Both the position numbers and the translations under genes were made by a program. A stretch of 64,000 nt of DNA from JAVBQL01 sp031549085 (GTDB lineage: Bacteria; Spirochaetota; GWE2-31-10; MWDO01): positions 16,070 to 80,069 of the forward strand of contig JAVBQL010000021.1 of the NCBI GenBank assembly GCA_031549085.1, written 5' to 3'. Shown here piece after piece: positions 33,928 to 42,766 of this stretch (position 1 is the stretch's first letter; each line of letters begins with the position of its first letter). The notes under the pieces were generated by a model. The model had not been told where the DNA came from, did not search any database, and worked only from the letters and a program-made list of their open reading frames with translations.

Positions 33928-35092
33928 TTTTATAATACTATTTATATTTATTCTTTTTCCTCTTTCAAGTTATGATAATAATTTCTACTCTGTGAATAAA
34001 TTAATCTCATTTTTGGGCTTGAATAGCAGCTATAAAGTTGTAAGCTCTATTGTTACAGTTAAAAAAGGCAAGAAAAGTGCAGATATTATGCTTAATTCCA
34101 ACTTCATCTATCTTGGAGATAAAAAGATATTTCTTGATGAGTTTACAAAGAGTGAGCAAGGGGAATATTTCATAGCCAATTCTGGAGCCATAAAGATTTT
34201 AGAATTTTTTAGTGATGATGAGAGCAGCTATTTTTTGAAAGATGGAGAAATTTATCAGAAGCTTTCAAAAAAAGAGTCTATTGTTGATAGCCCGCTTAAT
34301 AAATATGATGATCAAAAACCTGTAACAGTTTTACCAAAAGAGAACAGCGGAAGTTCTGTTAATACTAAGCCAAGCTATGTGTTTAGACACCAAGATTCAA
34401 TCGATGAAAAAAAAAGTAAAATAACTACTATAATAATAGATCCTGGACATGGGGGAAAAGACCCCGGAGCGGTTGGATTTAATAATAGAGAGAAAGATAT
34501 TGTATTAAGAATGGGGCTTATTCTTCAAGATAAACTAAAGAAAGAATTTAATAGTAAACGAATAATATTAACGAGGCAGGATGATAGGTTTATTGAGCTA
34601 GAGGAGAGAGCAAATATTTCTAACAGAGCGTATGATAAGTATGGACAGACAATATTTATATCTGTCCACGTAAATGCTCATAGATCGAATAAAGTATTTG
34701 GTTTTGAGACTTGGTACCTTCTTTCTGATTATGAAAGAAAAGTTTTGAAAGATGCAAATATAAAAGATAAGAATATAGAAAAAATTCTAAACTCTATGAT
34801 CAACTATGAAATTTATCAAGAATCAAAATCGCTGGCACAGATGGTTCAAGATGGAATGGAGAAGCAGATTGGTAAAAAATCAAAAAATAGAGGGATTAGA
34901 GAGGAGAGCTATTTTGTAATAAAAAGATCAATTATGCCCTCTATTTTAGTTGAAATAGGATTTGTTACAAATAGGAATGAATCTGATATGTTGACAAAAT
35001 ATGCTTATTTAGATAGTATAGCAACAGGCATAGTCGAGGGGATAAAGGAATTTGTTAATGAATTTGAAAAAAGTGATGGCTTCAGAAATTAG
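33911..35092 (+). CDS. N-acetylmuramoyl-L-alanine amidase (Amidase_3)
   Basis: Cuts the bond between N-acetylmuramic acid and the stem peptide in peptidoglycan. The ~393-residue protein starts at ATG 33911 inside the end of the fusion gene. The frame also allows TTG 33902. A signal peptide (MLKRDSFIILFIFILFPLSS) is followed by a ~160-residue N-terminal region, possibly a wall-binding AMIN-like domain, and the zinc amidase. Its landmarks are IIDPGHGGKDPGAVG, the Glu in NREKDIVL, ISVHVNAH and the catalytic Glu in ILVEIGFVTN. The next gene overlaps its end by 35 nt, suggesting coupled translation. Confidence 0.93.
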   Translation: MLKRDSFIILFIFILFPLSSYDNNFYSVNKLISFLGLNSSYKVVSSIVTVKKGKKSADIMLNSNFIYLGDKKIFLDEFTKSEQGEYFIANSGAIKILEFFSDDESSYFLKDGEIYQKLSKKESIVDSPLNKYDDQKPVTVLPKENSGSSVNTKPSYVFRHQDSIDEKKSKITTIIIDPGHGGKDPGAVGFNNREKDIVLRMGLILQDKLKKEFNSKRIILTRQDDRFIELEERANISNRAYDKYGQTIFISVHVNAHRSNKVFGFETWYLLSDYERKVLKDANIKDKNIEKILNSMINYEIYQESKSLAQMVQDGMEKQIGKKSKNRGIREESYFVIKRSIMPSILVEIGFVTNRNESDMLTKYAYLDSIATGIVEGIKEFVNEFEKSDGFRN

Positions 35093-35597
35093 TAAAAGAA
35101 TTCTAATTAGCGTTTTACTTATACTTATTCTCTTTTTTATCTCTTTTTTTGCTGTAAAAAAGAGATATTATCAAACTCTCTTTTTTCCAGCCAGTAGTGC
35201 AAATAAATTGTTGGCAGAAAAAAGGGAATTTAATTGGAAAAAAACAGAGAGAGAGAGAATTACTAACCTTGTTGAAGAGATTTTAATAGGTACCATGAAT
35301 AAGAGAGCTTTAAGCCATAGCAATCAAAATTCTAAATTAGTTAACCTATTAATAGAAAATGATAGAGTTATATTAAATTTAAATAATGAATCTCTTGATT
35401 TTATAATATATAGTAATGTTAATAATTATCCAAATCAATTATATGAATTCATTTATTCAATAACAAATTCTATCTGTTTTAATTTTAGATCGATAAAACA
35501 TGTGAAATTCTACTTTAATGGCATATTATATGAATATTTGGATACCAATTTTCAAGGAGAAAATGGTTTTTCTCCAAATTGGAAGCTTTTATATTGA
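35058..35597 (+). CDS. GerMN-domain-like membrane protein
   Basis: 179 residues. ATG 35058 is preferred because AAAGGA lies 8 nt upstream. TTG 35052 is the outer limit of the frame. It has one membrane anchor (about 15-33) and a GerMN-like domain: VEEILIGTMNKRALS, the strand-rich NDRVILNLNNESLDF and a C-terminal HVKFYFNGILYEYLDT. In sporulating bacteria the domain is found in GerM and SpoIIIA-linked proteins that work with cell-wall amidases. The overlap here with an amidase gene supports a peptidoglycan role. Family assignment is moderate. Confidence 0.7.
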   Translation: MNLKKVMASEISKRILISVLLILILFFISFFAVKKRYYQTLFFPASSANKLLAEKREFNWKKTERERITNLVEEILIGTMNKRALSHSNQNSKLVNLLIENDRVILNLNNESLDFIIYSNVNNYPNQLYEFIYSITNSICFNFRSIKHVKFYFNGILYEYLDTNFQGENGFSPNWKLLY

Positions 35598-35736
35598 TTT
35601 AATTTTAAAGTTTTTAAGGTTTTTTATAGATATTAATAGATAATGTTGAATAAATGATATTTTCATTTATTGATGTAGAATATATTTTTGTTAAAATTAA
35701 TTTTTTATAAAACTAAATATATTTTTATTTAATTTA

Positions 35737-35766
35737 TTGACAATTTAAGTAATGATCGTATATAAT
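35737..35766 (+). promoter_or_regulatory. Promoter of flaA
   Basis: TTGACA at 35737-35742 and TATAAT at 35761-35766 with 18-nt spacing, giving a ~45-nt leader. This is a housekeeping sigma-70 type, not a sigma-28 flagellar promoter. Confidence 0.82.
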
Positions 35767-35819
35767 GAAAACGGTCTTTATTATAAAAGAATTTTAAAGG
35801 TTTTATAAAGGAGTGAAGA

Positions 35820-36998
35820 ATGAAAAAATTGATTACACTCATTCTAGGAGTTGTATTTATTTTTGGGTTATCTACTGGTTTATTTGCTCAAAGTTCGGTT
35901 CTAATTGACTTTAATAAATTAAAGGCAGATACTGACATTAATGAAGATAGCAACAGTGGTGATTCAAATGGAAATGATGCTCAATCAGACAAATCTGGCA
36001 AAAAACAAGAGAAAAACATGCAACATAAAGCTACTCTAGTTGATTTTGCAGGAGCGGCTGGTTCAAATTTCGATGACAATTCAAGAAGTAAGATGAAAAT
36101 ATCATTAGCACCTGCTAACTGGTCAGTTCAACTTAACTCTTCTGCTAACTCTATAAACAATAGAGCTAACTCTAAATGTATTGAGTGGACATCTAAGGGT
36201 AAACCAGCATTGGTTTCTGAATTAGATGAAGATTCAAATAGCGAAGGAAGTGGAGATTCAGCTAACGCTAACAATGATGGAGAGAAAAAGGATGGCGGAA
36301 AAACTTATACTGTTTTGGGTATACGTATTAGATATCCAGAGGGACCTAACAATGCTTGGGCTCTTATAAAACCTCCTTTTGAAATACCAGCTTATGCTGA
36401 CGTTGATGAGAGTGGAGATGAAAACGCTTCTGCTAGCAATGAACAAGGAAATGAAGAGAAGAAACCTGCAAAAGGATCTAAATTTGAAAATGGATATGGT
36501 GTAATTAAGAATGTTGGTACACTTAAATCTGTTGAAATATCAGTTTATGGTCTTAATCACAAAAATAACTTAAGTGTATTGTTAAAAGATTCTAACAACG
36601 CAACAAACGAAATAATGTTCCCTAGAAATTTGGATTTTGATGGATGGCAAAGAATTGCTTGGAATAATCCAAATTATATTACAGATGCTGGAAACAGACA
36701 ACTTTATACTATACCTATGTATCCTTCAACTATTCCTTATATAAAACTTGCTGGTTTTAGAGTTTATAGACAAGGTGATCACGTTGGTGGAGATTTTATC
36801 CTTTACATCAGAGATGTAATTGTTAAGTATGACAAAGCATTCTTAGATGCTGATTCTCCAATAGATCACGAAGCTGCTTGGGGTATACTACAAGATAGAA
36901 CAGATGAAGCTAAGAGAAGAGAAGAATCTAATCTTGGAAACTATCAAGTGTTAAAATATCTAGAGACACAAAGAATGAATTGGACTAATGATCAATAG
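35820..36998 (+). CDS. flaA: Flagellar filament outer layer (sheath) protein FlaA
   Basis: FlaA coats the periplasmic flagellar filaments of spirochaetes. The signal peptide ends GLFAQSS. The mature protein has the family blocks SVLIDFNKLKAD, SLAPANWSVQL, LGIRIRYPEG, ENGYGVIKNVGTLKS, NLDFDGWQRIAWNNPNYI and the C-terminal HEAAWGILQDRTDEAKRREE. At 392 residues it is longer than usual (~320-350) because of three acidic low-complexity inserts rich in Asp, Glu, Asn, Ser, Gly and Lys (about 40-66, 134-160 and 194-219). They fall between conserved blocks, so probably in surface loops. It has its own promoter and terminator, as expected for an abundant structural protein. Confidence 0.95.
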   Translation: MKKLITLILGVVFIFGLSTGLFAQSSVLIDFNKLKADTDINEDSNSGDSNGNDAQSDKSGKKQEKNMQHKATLVDFAGAAGSNFDDNSRSKMKISLAPANWSVQLNSSANSINNRANSKCIEWTSKGKPALVSELDEDSNSEGSGDSANANNDGEKKDGGKTYTVLGIRIRYPEGPNNAWALIKPPFEIPAYADVDESGDENASASNEQGNEEKKPAKGSKFENGYGVIKNVGTLKSVEISVYGLNHKNNLSVLLKDSNNATNEIMFPRNLDFDGWQRIAWNNPNYITDAGNRQLYTIPMYPSTIPYIKLAGFRVYRQGDHVGGDFILYIRDVIVKYDKAFLDADSPIDHEAAWGILQDRTDEAKRREESNLGNYQVLKYLETQRMNWTNDQ

Positions 36999-37022
36999 TC
37001 TTTGAGAAATGATCTAGCTATG

Positions 37023-37054
37023 AAAGCTCCACTTTTCTTGTGGAGCTTTTTTTT
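37023..37054 (+). terminator. Rho-independent terminator of flaA
   Basis: A stem AAAGCTCCAC/GTGGAGCTTT (37023-37032 with 37040-37049), a 7-nt loop and a T8 tract. Confidence 0.93.
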
Positions 37055-37117
37055 AAAAAAAGTTATATAGACTGATATTATTTTTTTTGCATAATTGAGT
37101 TTTTAAGGAATCAAATT

Positions 37118-38860
37118 ATGAATTTTTTTTCTGGTATAGCCGCCTCTCGTGGTATAGCTATAGGAAAGGCACACCTATATAATTATAAATTTCAAGTGCC
37201 AAAATATAATATTTCTGATATTCAAATAGATGCTGAAACAGATAGGTTTTATGATGCTTTAAGAAAAGTAGAACAAGATTATAAAAAGCTTAAAATGGAT
37301 CTTGAAAAAGAGGCGAGTGAGGATACTGCAAAGTTATTTGACGGTTCAATTTTGTTAACAAAAGATCATACTTTTATAAATGAAGTTTTAACAAGATTAA
37401 GGGAAGATAAAAAAAATATAGAGTGGATTGTATATGATGTAAGTGATACAATATTTAAAAAATTAATAATTCTTGATGATGAATTTTTTAGAGATAGAGC
37501 TGTTGATTTTTTAAATTTTGGAAAAAGACTAGTTAATACAATGCTTTTAGAGAAGAGCCAAAGTTTAGCAGATATTGATAGTGATGTTATTGTTGTATCA
37601 AACGATTTGGCAGTAAGTGATACAGCAAATATGAATAGACAGCATGTGCTTGGTATTTTGACTGAATTGGGTGGAGCAACCTCTCATGTTGCCATTGTTG
37701 CAAAATCTCTAAAAATTCCCGCTGTTCTTGGAGTAAAAGATATCTGTAGTAAAATAAAAGAGTCCGATTTACTCATAGTTGATGGTTATTCTGGTAAAAC
37801 TTTTATTAATCCCGATGAAAAAACGCTTATCTTTTATAAAAAAGAGCGAGAAAGATTTGAAAATAGCGAAAAAAAGTTTTTATCAATTAGAGAGAAACCA
37901 TCTGTAACACTTGATAATAGGGCTATCGCACTAAAAGTAAATATGGAGATCCCATATCAAGAGATTGATTTGGCTATGGATGTTGGATCTGACGGTGTTG
38001 GGCTCTATAGATCAGAGTTCTTATATTTATCAAATAAAGATAAAAAACTTCCATCAGAAGAGCAGCAGTTTAATGCTTATAAATTTATACTAGAAAAATT
38101 TTCTCCAAAACCTGTTACAATAAGAACCATCGATTTAGGTGGAGATAAAATACTTGAGGGATATACAGAGAGAGAGCTAAATCCGTATCTTGGATATCGT
38201 GCAATAAGGCTTAGCCTTGATAAACCAAAGATGTTTAGAGATCAATTAAGAGCTCTATATAGAGCCTCTATTTATGGAAATCTACAAATTATGTTTCCTA
38301 TGATAACTGGGGTTGATGAGCTTGCTAAAATTTATAAAGAGATTCAGAATGTAAAAAAAGAGCTCACAAAAAATAGTATTCCATTCAGCAATGATGTTAA
38401 AGTTGGCACGATGATAGAGACTCCATCTGCAGCTATGCTTTCAGATTTCATTTGTGCCAAGTCTGATTTTGTTAGTATTGGTTCTAATGATTTGGTTCAA
38501 TATACATTGGCTGTTGATAGAAACAATGATAGAGTTTCATATCTTTATCAGCCTTTGCACCCTTCTGTTATTAGAATGCTAAAACTTATAATTGATGGTG
38601 CTCATAAAGCCAACATAAAAGTAAGTGTCTGTGGGGAGATGGGGGGAGATATGAAAGGTCTCTTGATTTTTATTGGGCTTGGAATAGATGAAGTATCAAC
38701 AGGTGTTAATAATATAGATTTAGTAAAAAAAATTATAAGATCTGTCAACTATAGCGAAGTAAAAGATCTAGTAGACTCTCTTTTTATTTTTGATGAGACA
38801 TCAAAAATAGAGAAAGAGCTTGATAAATGGATTTCAAAACATCTGAAACATCTTATATAA
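37118..38860 (+). CDS. ptsI: Phosphoenolpyruvate-protein phosphotransferase (PTS enzyme I)
   Basis: Transfers phosphate from PEP to HPr. The 580 residues match enzyme I: HPr-binding helical N-terminal part, active-site His in GGATSHVAIVAKSLKIPAVLG (His190), PEP-binding RTIDLGGDK, the GLYRSEFLYL block, MFPMI and the catalytic Cys in VSVCGEMGGD. The start is ATG with AAGGAAT upstream. No HPr or sugar-specific EII gene is in the window, so it may serve a regulatory PTS. It is followed closely by a PHP gene and a sialidase-like gene. Confidence 0.96.
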   Translation: MNFFSGIAASRGIAIGKAHLYNYKFQVPKYNISDIQIDAETDRFYDALRKVEQDYKKLKMDLEKEASEDTAKLFDGSILLTKDHTFINEVLTRLREDKKNIEWIVYDVSDTIFKKLIILDDEFFRDRAVDFLNFGKRLVNTMLLEKSQSLADIDSDVIVVSNDLAVSDTANMNRQHVLGILTELGGATSHVAIVAKSLKIPAVLGVKDICSKIKESDLLIVDGYSGKTFINPDEKTLIFYKKERERFENSEKKFLSIREKPSVTLDNRAIALKVNMEIPYQEIDLAMDVGSDGVGLYRSEFLYLSNKDKKLPSEEQQFNAYKFILEKFSPKPVTIRTIDLGGDKILEGYTERELNPYLGYRAIRLSLDKPKMFRDQLRALYRASIYGNLQIMFPMITGVDELAKIYKEIQNVKKELTKNSIPFSNDVKVGTMIETPSAAMLSDFICAKSDFVSIGSNDLVQYTLAVDRNNDRVSYLYQPLHPSVIRMLKLIIDGAHKANIKVSVCGEMGGDMKGLLIFIGLGIDEVSTGVNNIDLVKKIIRSVNYSEVKDLVDSLFIFDETSKIEKELDKWISKHLKHLI

Positions 38861-38870
38861 ATTATAAAAA

Positions 38871-39488
38871 ATGCAAAAATCATATAGAGGTATAATTCAT
38901 TTTCATTCAAATTTCTCATTTGATGGTAGTATCACAGTAGGGGAGTTAATTAATTTTGCTGAAAAATATGATATCAATTTTTTCGCTTTAACAGATCATG
39001 ATACTATAGAGGGCTCTCTAGCTTTAAAAAGAGAAGTTGAAAGAAAAAAAGCTAATATAGAAGTAATAATTGGTGCTGAATACTATACAGATGTTGGTGA
39101 TATTATTGCTCTTTTTATAGAAAAAGAGATAAATAGACACTCCAATTTTTATGATTTTATTAAAGATGTAAGAAGACAAGATGGACTTATCTTTTTGCCT
39201 CATCCATATAGATGGCATACAAAATTAGATGAAATAGTAAATTATGTTGATAGAGTTGAGGTTTTTAATATTGCTCATAGCGAAGAGATTGATAAAAAAG
39301 CACTTGTTCTTGCTAACAAATATAACAAAAAAATATATTATGGTAATGATGCCCATACAATAAACGATTTACCGAATTCGATTATTGAAATCAAAGGTAG
39401 CGGGACGTTAAAAGAGCTGTTAAAAGATGGTGAGATTACTCAAATCGTCAAAAAAAGAGTTATTAGATATGAATTGGGAGATCTTTGA
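38871..39488 (+). CDS. PHP-domain phosphoesterase
   Basis: 205 residues, a compact PHP domain with metal ligands in order: IIHFHSNFSFDG (HxH), ALTDHDTIEG (DHD), IIGAEYYTD (Glu), FLPHPYRW (His) and the C-terminal YYGNDAHT (DxH). Family members hydrolyse phosphoesters such as nucleoside bisphosphates or histidinol phosphate. The substrate here is unknown. The start is ATG 38871, 10 nt after ptsI, with a poor ribosome binding site, so translation probably depends on ptsI. The next gene overlaps its stop region. Confidence 0.88.
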   Translation: MQKSYRGIIHFHSNFSFDGSITVGELINFAEKYDINFFALTDHDTIEGSLALKREVERKKANIEVIIGAEYYTDVGDIIALFIEKEINRHSNFYDFIKDVRRQDGLIFLPHPYRWHTKLDEIVNYVDRVEVFNIAHSEEIDKKALVLANKYNKKIYYGNDAHTINDLPNSIIEIKGSGTLKELLKDGEITQIVKKRVIRYELGDL

Positions 39489-39496
39489 AGATTATT

Positions 39497-40555
39497 ATGA
39501 AAAAAATCGAAATTAAAAAAGAGATTACAATAATAGAAAATGGTGGTTATTTCCCTGTTATTGTAAGAGATAAGAGTAGATTATACCTTTTTTGTAGAAC
39601 TAATGGTGGTCATTATGGCAAAAATGGAAGTATTAGCTTATTGACCTCTCTTGATGGTATAAAGTGGGAGAATATCGGCGTTGTTGCATTTTCTGGAACA
39701 GATACTAGAAATCCTGCTTGCTATTCATCTAATGATGGAGAGCTATATCTTGCAGCCTTCAAATTTGATACATATTATGGAGAAAATGGAAGGGCTATAC
39801 CAACCGATTCAAAAGTTAAAGATCTTTTTGATCTTCTTTTATATTGTGGTAGTTTAGATGGTAGGTTTAGAGAGCTTGATATAGATATAAAAAAATATTT
39901 TAATGGAAATGCAATCTCTCCATATGGGCAGATTATAGAGTATAAAAATAGTTTGATAATGGGTGTATATAATGGGAAGGGATATGCCTCTTTTTTACAA
40001 TCATATGATAATGGCTCTACATGGGCTAGATATATAAATGTTGCTAAAGGATTTAGAGAACCTGCATTTGCCTTATGTAATGATGGCAAGACTTTAATCG
40101 CTGCAATGCGTGGTGATCCTGATGAGGTTGGTAGTGATGGAACATATATTAGCTACTCTTTGAATAGTGATTTGGATAGCTGGTCAGAGCCTTTTTTGTT
40201 AACCAAAGATGAAACTCACCCAGCAACTATAACTAGGATAGATGATGAAACTCTAGTAATGGTTGTAGCACAAAGAACTTTGAGTAGACAAAGACTACTT
40301 CTCTATATAAGTAGAGATGACTTCAAAACATTTAATGGTCCATTTCAGCTTGGAAAAACTTACAAAAATTGCGATTTTGGTTATCCTTCAACAGTTCTTC
40401 TTGATAAAGACTCTATTATAACAGTGTTTTATAAAAAACAGTACCCAGACTCCTCCTATTTTGAAAGAGATAAATTTATGGAGCACTATTCAGAAATTGG
40501 AGCAAATGCTACTGCTTTAATATACTCATTAGATTCTTTAAAAAAGTTAGTTTGA
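39497..40555 (+). CDS. Sialidase-like beta-propeller protein, cytoplasmic
   Basis: About 352 residues from ATG 39497, with GAAG 6 nt upstream. The frame allows TTG 39485. The body has repeated blades with Asp-box-like turns, best SYDNGSTW, and others such as SLDGIKW. The N-terminal YFPVIVRDKSRLYLFCRTNGGHYG resembles the arginine-bearing start of BNR/sialidase propellers, and ETHPATITRIDD is similar to GH33/GH-like repeats. No signal peptide, so it acts in the cytoplasm. Sialidase activity is not demonstrated: a glycosidase or phosphorylase-like propeller is equally possible. It completes a ptsI-PHP-propeller unit. Confidence 0.65.
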   Translation: MKKIEIKKEITIIENGGYFPVIVRDKSRLYLFCRTNGGHYGKNGSISLLTSLDGIKWENIGVVAFSGTDTRNPACYSSNDGELYLAAFKFDTYYGENGRAIPTDSKVKDLFDLLLYCGSLDGRFRELDIDIKKYFNGNAISPYGQIIEYKNSLIMGVYNGKGYASFLQSYDNGSTWARYINVAKGFREPAFALCNDGKTLIAAMRGDPDEVGSDGTYISYSLNSDLDSWSEPFLLTKDETHPATITRIDDETLVMVVAQRTLSRQRLLLYISRDDFKTFNGPFQLGKTYKNCDFGYPSTVLLDKDSIITVFYKKQYPDSSYFERDKFMEHYSEIGANATALIYSLDSLKKLV

Positions 40556-40580
40556 CAACTATATATTATTTATGTAGACT
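40552..40580 (+). promoter_or_regulatory. Promoter of cysK
   Basis: TTGACA at 40552-40557, overlapping the stop codon of the propeller gene, and TAGACT at 40575-40580 with 17-nt spacing. Predicted start is near 40587. Confidence 0.72.
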
Positions 40581-40595
40581 CCTATTAGATAGGAG
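40579..40595 (+). promoter_or_regulatory. Hairpin covering the cysK ribosome binding site
   Basis: CTCCTAT (40579-40585), a TAG loop and ATAGGAG (40589-40595). The right arm is the Shine-Dalgarno of cysK. RNA from the local promoter would begin within the loop and lack the left arm, so only read-through transcripts could form it. Confidence 0.6.
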
Positions 40596-40601
40596 ATTAT
40601 T

Positions 40602-41522
40602 GTGAAAGTATCAAATAGCATTGTTGAATTAATAGGTAGAACCCCTCTAGTTAGAATAAATAATCTATTTAAAAAATTTGATGTAACTGTTTTGGCTAAA
40701 TTGGAGTCTTTCAATCCATTGTCAAGTGTCAAAGATAGGGTAGCACTCTCAATGATTGAAGATGCAGAGCAAAAAGGTAAAATAGATAGAGATACAATTA
40801 TAATTGAACCAACAAGTGGAAATACTGGTATAGGACTTGCTTATGTATGTGCTATAAAAGGGTATAGACTTATAATTACTATGCCAGAGACAATGAGTAT
40901 TGAAAGACGAAAGCTTTTGGAAATTTTTGGAGCTGAGATTATTTTGACTGATGGCTCTAAGGGTATGAGGGGAGCAATTGAGGAGGCTAATGAGATAGCT
41001 TCTAAACATAAAAATAGCTTTATTCCACAGCAATTTTCAAATATGGCAAATGTAGAGGCCCATAGAAAAACAACTGCTTTAGAAATATGGGATGATACTG
41101 ATGGTGCTATTGATATCTTTGTTGCTGGTGTTGGTACAGGTGGCACTATTACCGGTGTTGGAGAGGTTTTAAAAAATAAAAAACCTTCAGTAAAGATTGT
41201 TGCTGTTGAACCTAGATCTTCACCAGTGCTTTCAGGTGGTGAGGCTGCTTCTCATAAAATACAGGGAATTGGGGCTGGTTTTATTCCAGATATATTAAAT
41301 AGAGATATTATTGATGAAATTATTACTGTGTCAGATGAAGATGCTTTTGGTTTTTCAAAAGCTCTAGCAAAAAATGAGGGAATATTAGCAGGAATCTCCT
41401 CTGGAGCAGCACTAGCAGCACTATTTAATATTGCTTCAAAACCAGAAAATAGAGGAAAAACTATAGTTGTGCTTCTGCCTGATACAGGAGAGCGATATAT
41501 TTCGACGAATCTTTTTAGTTAG
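40602..41522 (+). CDS. cysK: Cysteine synthase (O-acetylserine sulfhydrylase)
   Basis: Makes cysteine from O-acetylserine and sulfide using PLP. The start is GTG 40602 with AGGAG 6 nt before it. The PLP lysine is in LSSVKDRVALS (K44), the substrate loop is EPTSGNTGIGLA, the phosphate loop is GVGTGGTITGVGE and the C-terminal motif is AGISSGAALAA. 306 residues is normal. It is read together with downstream DUF1801 and dapB genes or alone. metY elsewhere in the window handles homocysteine formation. Confidence 0.96.
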   Translation: MKVSNSIVELIGRTPLVRINNLFKKFDVTVLAKLESFNPLSSVKDRVALSMIEDAEQKGKIDRDTIIIEPTSGNTGIGLAYVCAIKGYRLIITMPETMSIERRKLLEIFGAEIILTDGSKGMRGAIEEANEIASKHKNSFIPQQFSNMANVEAHRKTTALEIWDDTDGAIDIFVAGVGTGGTITGVGEVLKNKKPSVKIVAVEPRSSPVLSGGEAASHKIQGIGAGFIPDILNRDIIDEIITVSDEDAFGFSKALAKNEGILAGISSGAALAALFNIASKPENRGKTIVVLLPDTGERYISTNLFS

Positions 41523-41554
41523 TATCTTACAAAAGGTTAATGTTGGGAGGAATT

Positions 41555-41944
41555 ATGGAAAAAAGTGAAAAATTTAATTCTATTGATGAATATATTTCAC
41601 AATTTCCAGACGAAACAAAAAAGATACTCGAAACATTGAGGAAAACTATAAGAGATATAGCAAAAGATGCTAAAGAGAAGATAAGTTATAGTATGCCAAC
41701 ATTTTTTTTAAATGGCAATCTTGTTCACTTTGCAGCCTATAAAAAACATATAGGGTTCTATCCGGGAAGTGAGGCAATTAAAGTGTTTAAAGATAGATTA
41801 TCAAATTATAAAATATCAACGGGAACAATTCAGTTTCCCATAGATACGCCATTGCCATATGAACTTATAATTGAGATAGTTAAATTTAGAGTCGATGCAA
41901 ATATTAAAAAAAGAGAAGATAGTTGTATTTTTATAGATAAATAG
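41555..41944 (+). CDS. DUF1801 / YdhG-like protein
   Basis: 129 residues from ATG 41555, with GGGAGG upstream. The in-frame ATG at 41540 is too close to the ribosome binding site and is rejected. Typical DUF1801 features are FNSIDEYISQFP at the start, KEKISYSMPTF and HIGFYPGSEAI. In Bacillus a relative acts as an intracellular iron chaperone, but the group is broad and function is not assigned here. It is cytoplasmic and lies between cysK and dapB. Confidence 0.85.
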   Translation: MEKSEKFNSIDEYISQFPDETKKILETLRKTIRDIAKDAKEKISYSMPTFFLNGNLVHFAAYKKHIGFYPGSEAIKVFKDRLSNYKISTGTIQFPIDTPLPYELIIEIVKFRVDANIKKREDSCIFIDK

Positions 41945-42001
41945 TTAAGCTTTAATAATATAGACTATATATTTTACTTAAATCTTATTTTAGGAGTATT
42001 T

Positions 42002-42745
42002 ATGAACATTGCTATTGTTGGTTATGGAAGAATGGGACATCAAATTGAGAGTGTTCTATTAGAGAAGGGGATTACACCAAAAGTAAAGATAGATAAGTTT
42101 AGTAAAGATGCTGACTTTAATAGTGTTGATAGTAGGTCTCTTGCAGGGATTGATATTGCTATCGATTTTGCACTTCCAGATGATATAATGGTGAGAGTGG
42201 AGCACTATGTCAAAAATGGTGTCTCAGTGGTTATGGGAACTACTGGCTGGTTTGATAGAATTGATGAAGTTAAAAATATGGTTGGTGAAAAGATTGGTTT
42301 TATATGGTCTGGCAATTTCTCAATAGGTGTAAATGTATTTTTTAGATTAGTCAAGTATGCAAGTTCTATTTTTGACAAACTACCTGACTATGATAAACTT
42401 GTCTATGAAATTCATCATAAAGAGAAGAAAGATTCTCCATCAGGTACAGCTCTAATGATTGGGAATATGATATTAGAAGCAAGTAGTGAAAAAAATAGTA
42501 TTGTTACAAGTGAACTTAACAGAAAAATAGCAGATAATGAACTTCATGTTGCTTCAGTTAGAGGAGGCTACTATCCAGGGACACACTCAGTACAATTTGA
42601 TTCTCTTGCCGATACTATAGAACTAAAACATACAGCTAGAAACAGAGAGGGTTTTGCCTATGGAGCAGCTCTTGCAAGCAGCTGGCTCTATGGTAAAAAG
42701 GGTTTTTTTAATATAGATGATCTTATGAACTCAATTATTCCATAA
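42002..42745 (+). CDS. dapB: 4-hydroxy-tetrahydrodipicolinate reductase
   Basis: Reduces the dapA product in lysine and diaminopimelate synthesis. Features are the N-terminal Rossmann MNIAIVGYGRMG, FALPDD and GTTGW, the catalytic EIHHKEKKDSPSGTAL, and a C-terminal GGYYPGTHSVQF. The 247 residues fit the short DapB form. The start is ATG with TAGGAG upstream. It is followed by a Dabb gene 21 nt later. No other dap gene is in the window. Confidence 0.95.
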   Translation: MNIAIVGYGRMGHQIESVLLEKGITPKVKIDKFSKDADFNSVDSRSLAGIDIAIDFALPDDIMVRVEHYVKNGVSVVMGTTGWFDRIDEVKNMVGEKIGFIWSGNFSIGVNVFFRLVKYASSIFDKLPDYDKLVYEIHHKEKKDSPSGTALMIGNMILEASSEKNSIVTSELNRKIADNELHVASVRGGYYPGTHSVQFDSLADTIELKHTARNREGFAYGAALASSWLYGKKGFFNIDDLMNSIIP

Positions 42746-42766
42746 GATAATTTTTAGGAGATAATT

